Under the pieces are notes generated by a model. It saw only the letters and a list, made by a program, of their open reading frames with translations, was not told the origin of the DNA and did not search any database. Below are positions 61,578 to 64,000 of a DNA stretch of 64,000 nt, piece after piece. The translations under genes were made by a program, and so were the position numbers. Origin of the DNA: JAICYJ01 sp038212095 (GTDB lineage: Bacteria; Actinomycetota; Thermoleophilia; Gaiellales; JAICJC01). The stretch covers positions 10,875-74,874 of the forward strand of contig JBBQUW010000011.1 in NCBI GenBank assembly GCA_038212095.1, written 5' to 3'. Every line of letters starts with the position of its first letter. Within the stretch, counting starts at the first letter, position 1.

Positions 61578-62546
61578 GTGGCAAAAGAGATCAGCGTCGA
61601 CATCAGCCGCGTGGGTGAGGGCACCGAGGTGCTCGAGTCGGCGACCGCGCGTGCTCGCAACACCTGCCCCAGCTGCGATTCGCACTATCGCGAGGAGGAG
61701 ATGGTGGCCAACCTGCGGGTGTGCGCGCATTGCGGCTACCACTTCCCGGTGACCGCGCGGGAACGCGTCGTGCAGCTGGTCGATGAGGGCAGCTGGAGCG
61801 AGGTGGCGCGCGACCTGCACTCCGTCGATCCGCTCGAGTTCACCGACTCGCGGCCCTACACCGAGCGCCTGGCCACGGCCGAGCGCCAGACCGGGCTGCA
61901 CGACGCGATGCTGGTCGGCGCCGCCGAGATCGGCGGCCTGCCGGTGGCGCTGGCCGTGATGGACTTCACGTTCCTGGGCGGGAGCATGGGCTCGGTGGTG
62001 GGGGAGAAGTTCTTCCGGGCGGCGGAGCTGGCGGTGGAACGCCGCACGCCGCTGGTGTCGGTGGCCGCGTCCGGCGGCGCCCGCATGCAGGAAGGCGTGC
62101 TGGCGCTGATGCAGATGGCAAAGACCGTCGCGGCGGTGGATGAGCTGCGCGAGGCCGGACGACCGTACGTCTCGGTGCTCGCCCATCCCACCACCGGCGG
62201 CGTCGCCGCCAGCTTTGCGGCGCTGGGCGACGTGATCATGGCCGAACCGGGAGCCCTGCTCTCGTTCTCCGGCCCGCGAGTCGTGCGCCAGACCACGCGT
62301 GAGAACGTCCCCGACGATTTCGGGCTTGCCGAGTCGAACGAGCGGCACGGCCACATCGATCTGATCGTGCCGCGCGGCGAGCTGCGCGACACGGTGGCGC
62401 GGGTGGCGTGGCTGCTGGCAGGTGGCACGCCGTACCGGCGCACCACGCTTCTCCCCGACCTGGGCGCGCAGCGCGCCGTGGGCCGGATCCTTGGCGGCGC
62501 CCGCCGCCGTATCGGCGACCTCTTCCAGGACCGTGACGGCGGCTGA
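61578..62546 (+). CDS. accD: Acetyl-CoA carboxylase carboxyltransferase subunit beta
   Basis: 322 aa. A zinc ribbon with Cys30, Cys33, Cys49 and Cys52 leads the crotonase-fold transferase domain (MDFTFLGGSMGSVVGEK, SGGARMQEG, PTTGGVAASFA). GTG start, 26 bp after fabF. It overlaps accA by 14 bp, so the two carboxyltransferase subunits are coexpressed. This separate accA/accD type contrasts with the fused acyl-CoA carboxylases common in other actinobacteria. Confidence 0.95.
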   Translation: MAKEISVDISRVGEGTEVLESATARARNTCPSCDSHYREEEMVANLRVCAHCGYHFPVTARERVVQLVDEGSWSEVARDLHSVDPLEFTDSRPYTERLATAERQTGLHDAMLVGAAEIGGLPVALAVMDFTFLGGSMGSVVGEKFFRAAELAVERRTPLVSVAASGGARMQEGVLALMQMAKTVAAVDELREAGRPYVSVLAHPTTGGVAASFAALGDVIMAEPGALLSFSGPRVVRQTTRENVPDDFGLAESNERHGHIDLIVPRGELRDTVARVAWLLAGGTPYRRTTLLPDLGAQRAVGRILGGARRRIGDLFQDRDGG

Positions 62547-63375
62547 GCGGCTCAGGTTCCTGCGCCGGCGCGGCGCGGACGGCGACTCCTGGCATGCGGT
62601 CGAGCTGGCCCGCCACCAGGACCGTCCCTACACGCTCGATTACCTGGCGCGCCTGTGCGACGACTTCGTCGAGATGCACGGCGACCGGGCCGAGGGCGAC
62701 GACCCCGCCATCGTTGCCGGGCTGGGCTCGTTCCGCGGCCAGACGGTCGCGTTCGTTGGCCACCAGAAGGGCCGTGACCTCAAGCAGCGCAGCTATCGCA
62801 ACTTCGGCATGCCGCGACCCGAGGGGTACCGCAAGGCGATGCGTGTGTTCGAGCTGGCCGGCCGGCTCGGCTTCCCGGTCGTGACGTTGATCGATACTCC
62901 GGGCGCCTATCCGGGCGTTGGCGCAGAGCAGCGCGGCCAGTCCGGCGCGATCGCCCGCTCGCAGCTGCTGCTGATGGGTCTGCACGTTCCGATCGTGGCC
63001 TGCGTGATCGGCGAGGGCAGCTCCGGAGGCGCGCTGGCGATCGGCGTTGCCGACCGTGTGCTGATGCAGCAGCACGCGATCTACACGGTGATCTCCCCGG
63101 AGGGCTGCGCCGCGATCCTCTGGAAGGACTCGGGCGAGGCGAAACGCGCGGCGGCGGCGCTGCGACCGACCGCCGAGGCATGTTTGGCGCTGGGCGTGGT
63201 GGACGTGATCGTCCCCGAGCCGGGCGGGGGAGCGCACAAGGATCACGCTCGCGCGGCCGAGTTGCTGGGGGATGCGATCGCGGTCGAGCTCGAGTTCCTG
63301 GGCACGATGCCGGCACCGGAGCGTAGGCGGCTGCGACGGCAGAAGTTCGAGCGCATGGGCGCCTTTGCCGAATGA
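62533..63375 (+). CDS. accA: Acetyl-CoA carboxylase carboxyltransferase subunit alpha
   Basis: 280 aa; forms malonyl-CoA with AccD. GDRAEGDDPAIVAGLGSF, DTPGAYPGVGAEQRGQS, GEGSSGGALAIG and SPEGCAAILWKD are the AccA blocks. GTG 62533 is the likely start, inside the end of accD. Slightly shorter at the N-terminus than E. coli AccA. Last gene of the fabZ-to-accA run. The biotin carrier and biotin carboxylase genes are not in the window. Confidence 0.94.
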   Translation: MTAAERLRFLRRRGADGDSWHAVELARHQDRPYTLDYLARLCDDFVEMHGDRAEGDDPAIVAGLGSFRGQTVAFVGHQKGRDLKQRSYRNFGMPRPEGYRKAMRVFELAGRLGFPVVTLIDTPGAYPGVGAEQRGQSGAIARSQLLLMGLHVPIVACVIGEGSSGGALAIGVADRVLMQQHAIYTVISPEGCAAILWKDSGEAKRAAAALRPTAEACLALGVVDVIVPEPGGGAHKDHARAAELLGDAIAVELEFLGTMPAPERRRLRRQKFERMGAFAE

Positions 63376-63406
63376 ACCGGCCACCGCCGTCAGCAGGTAG
63401 CGTCGG

Positions 63407-64000
63407 GTGATCCGCTCCCGCCTGCTGACGCCGACTCTGCTCCTGCTTGCCGCTCTGGCGGCGGGATCCTCGCCTCAAACCGCGTCCGGCGCGTCCGTTG
63501 CCCGGCCGCTCCCGCCTGGACGTGCGATCGAGCTGACGCTCGAGCTGCGACCGCGCAATGCGGGCCTGCTGGCGCGGCTGGCCTCGTCGTCCAGCGGTCG
63601 CGCGCCGCTCGCGCCGCGGCTCGTGCGTCAGCTGTTTTTGCCCACCGCCGCTGATCTGCACGCGGTGCGGGTTGCGATGGCCGGCGCGGGCCTGCGATAC
63701 GTCTCCCTGCACGGGCTCTCGGTCGCCTTCGTGGGCGACGTGTCCGCGGTGCAGCGCGCCTTCGGCGTCTCGCTGATGGTCACGCCCCGCGCCGACGGCA
63801 GCAGCGTCCGCCGCCCCGTGGGGACGCCGCGCGTGCCGGCGTCGATCGGCCCGCTGGTGCAGGACGTGAGTGGGTTGGATACGAGCGTCAGGCCGCGCCC
63901 ACTGCTGTCTGGGACAGGCGGCCACGTCGTGTCGCCCAGCTGCGCCGGGCCGGGAGAGACGGGCGGCTACCTGCCGGCCGAGCTCGGCTCGAGCGCCGGG
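63407..64000 (+). CDS. Secreted S53-type (pro-kumamolisin-like) peptidase, N-terminal part
   Basis: Partial: open to the right edge, 198 codons seen. A signal peptide (RLLTPTLLLLAALAAG) is followed by an activation-domain-like region: ELTLELRPRN, FLPTAADLHAVRVAMAGAG, VAFVGDVSAVQRAFGVSL, resembling the pro-kumamolisin propeptide of sedolisin proteases. The catalytic domain (with its S/E/D triad) would lie outside the window. GTG start has no strong ribosome-binding site. Confidence 0.68.
   Translation, partial: MIRSRLLTPTLLLLAALAAGSSPQTASGASVARPLPPGRAIELTLELRPRNAGLLARLASSSSGRAPLAPRLVRQLFLPTAADLHAVRVAMAGAGLRYVSLHGLSVAFVGDVSAVQRAFGVSLMVTPRADGSSVRRPVGTPRVPASIGPLVQDVSGLDTSVRPRPLLSGTGGHVVSPSCAGPGETGGYLPAELGSSAG

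Overview
The window is ordinary, gene-dense chromosome from a high-GC bacterium (my estimate is 65-70 % GC; not computed). Most genes are on short intergenic gaps or overlap by ATGA/GTGA. OpcA beside zwf, a NucS mismatch endonuclease, a SigR/SigH-type sigma factor with a zinc anti-sigma partner, an LpdA-like flavoprotein, futalosine-pathway genes and a type II fatty-acid cluster together point to the phylum Actinomycetota, plausibly a deep-branching class such as Thermoleophilia. That class assignment is inference. I see no insertion sequences, prophage genes, CRISPR array, rRNA operon or defence island.

Layout: (1) 1-10.4 kb, central carbon metabolism: tkt-tal-zwf-opcA on the minus strand, a ROK sugar kinase, a class I fructose-bisphosphate aldolase, lemA with an HtpX-like protease, and a short-form 6-phosphogluconate dehydrogenase. 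(2) 10.4-31.2 kb, mixed metabolism: glycerate kinase, GNAT, a molybdate operon headed by a MerR-TOBE regulator (modABC), an acyl-CoA synthetase, fabI, a metallo-hydrolase, LpdA-like reductase, a cysteine-desulfurase-like enzyme, nucS, an ECF sigma factor with a membrane partner, an M16 peptidase, a GST-like protein, a secreted propeller protein, an M24 peptidase, an amidohydrolase and a MobA-like transferase. (3) 31.2-39.7 kb: redox sigma/anti-sigma pair, nadB-nadC-nadA, mqnB-mqnD, a DtxR/MntR-type regulator and mntH. (4) 39.7-54.8 kb, replication-origin region: tRNA-Ile, then rpmH-rnpA-yidD-yidC-khpB-rsmG-parA-parB leftward and dnaA-dnaN-recF-dciA-gyrB-gyrA rightward. (5) 54.8-64 kb: a galT-like gene, birA, then a sigma factor translationally coupled to fabZ-fabH-fabD-fabG-fabF-accD-accA, and the start of an S53-type protease.

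Working together: region 1 supplies pentose phosphates and NADPH; region 4 carries replication initiation, chromosome segregation (ParAB plus one parS-like site) and membrane-protein insertion; region 5 makes malonyl-CoA and elongates fatty acids, with fabI at 18.3 kb supplying the enoyl reductase and birA the biotinylation. No acpP is present in the window.

The most noteworthy non-coding observations are an approximately 85-bp dispersed repeat found just after both the parB and gyrB stop codons; a recurrent TANNNT hexamer 5-8 nt before start codons that lack Shine-Dalgarno sequences (leaderless-type promoters, in two divergent pairs with overlapping -10 hexamers); a SigR-type promoter before the SigR-like gene; a MntR-type palindrome abutting the regulator's start codon; and a parS-like 16-mer overlapping the rsmG start.
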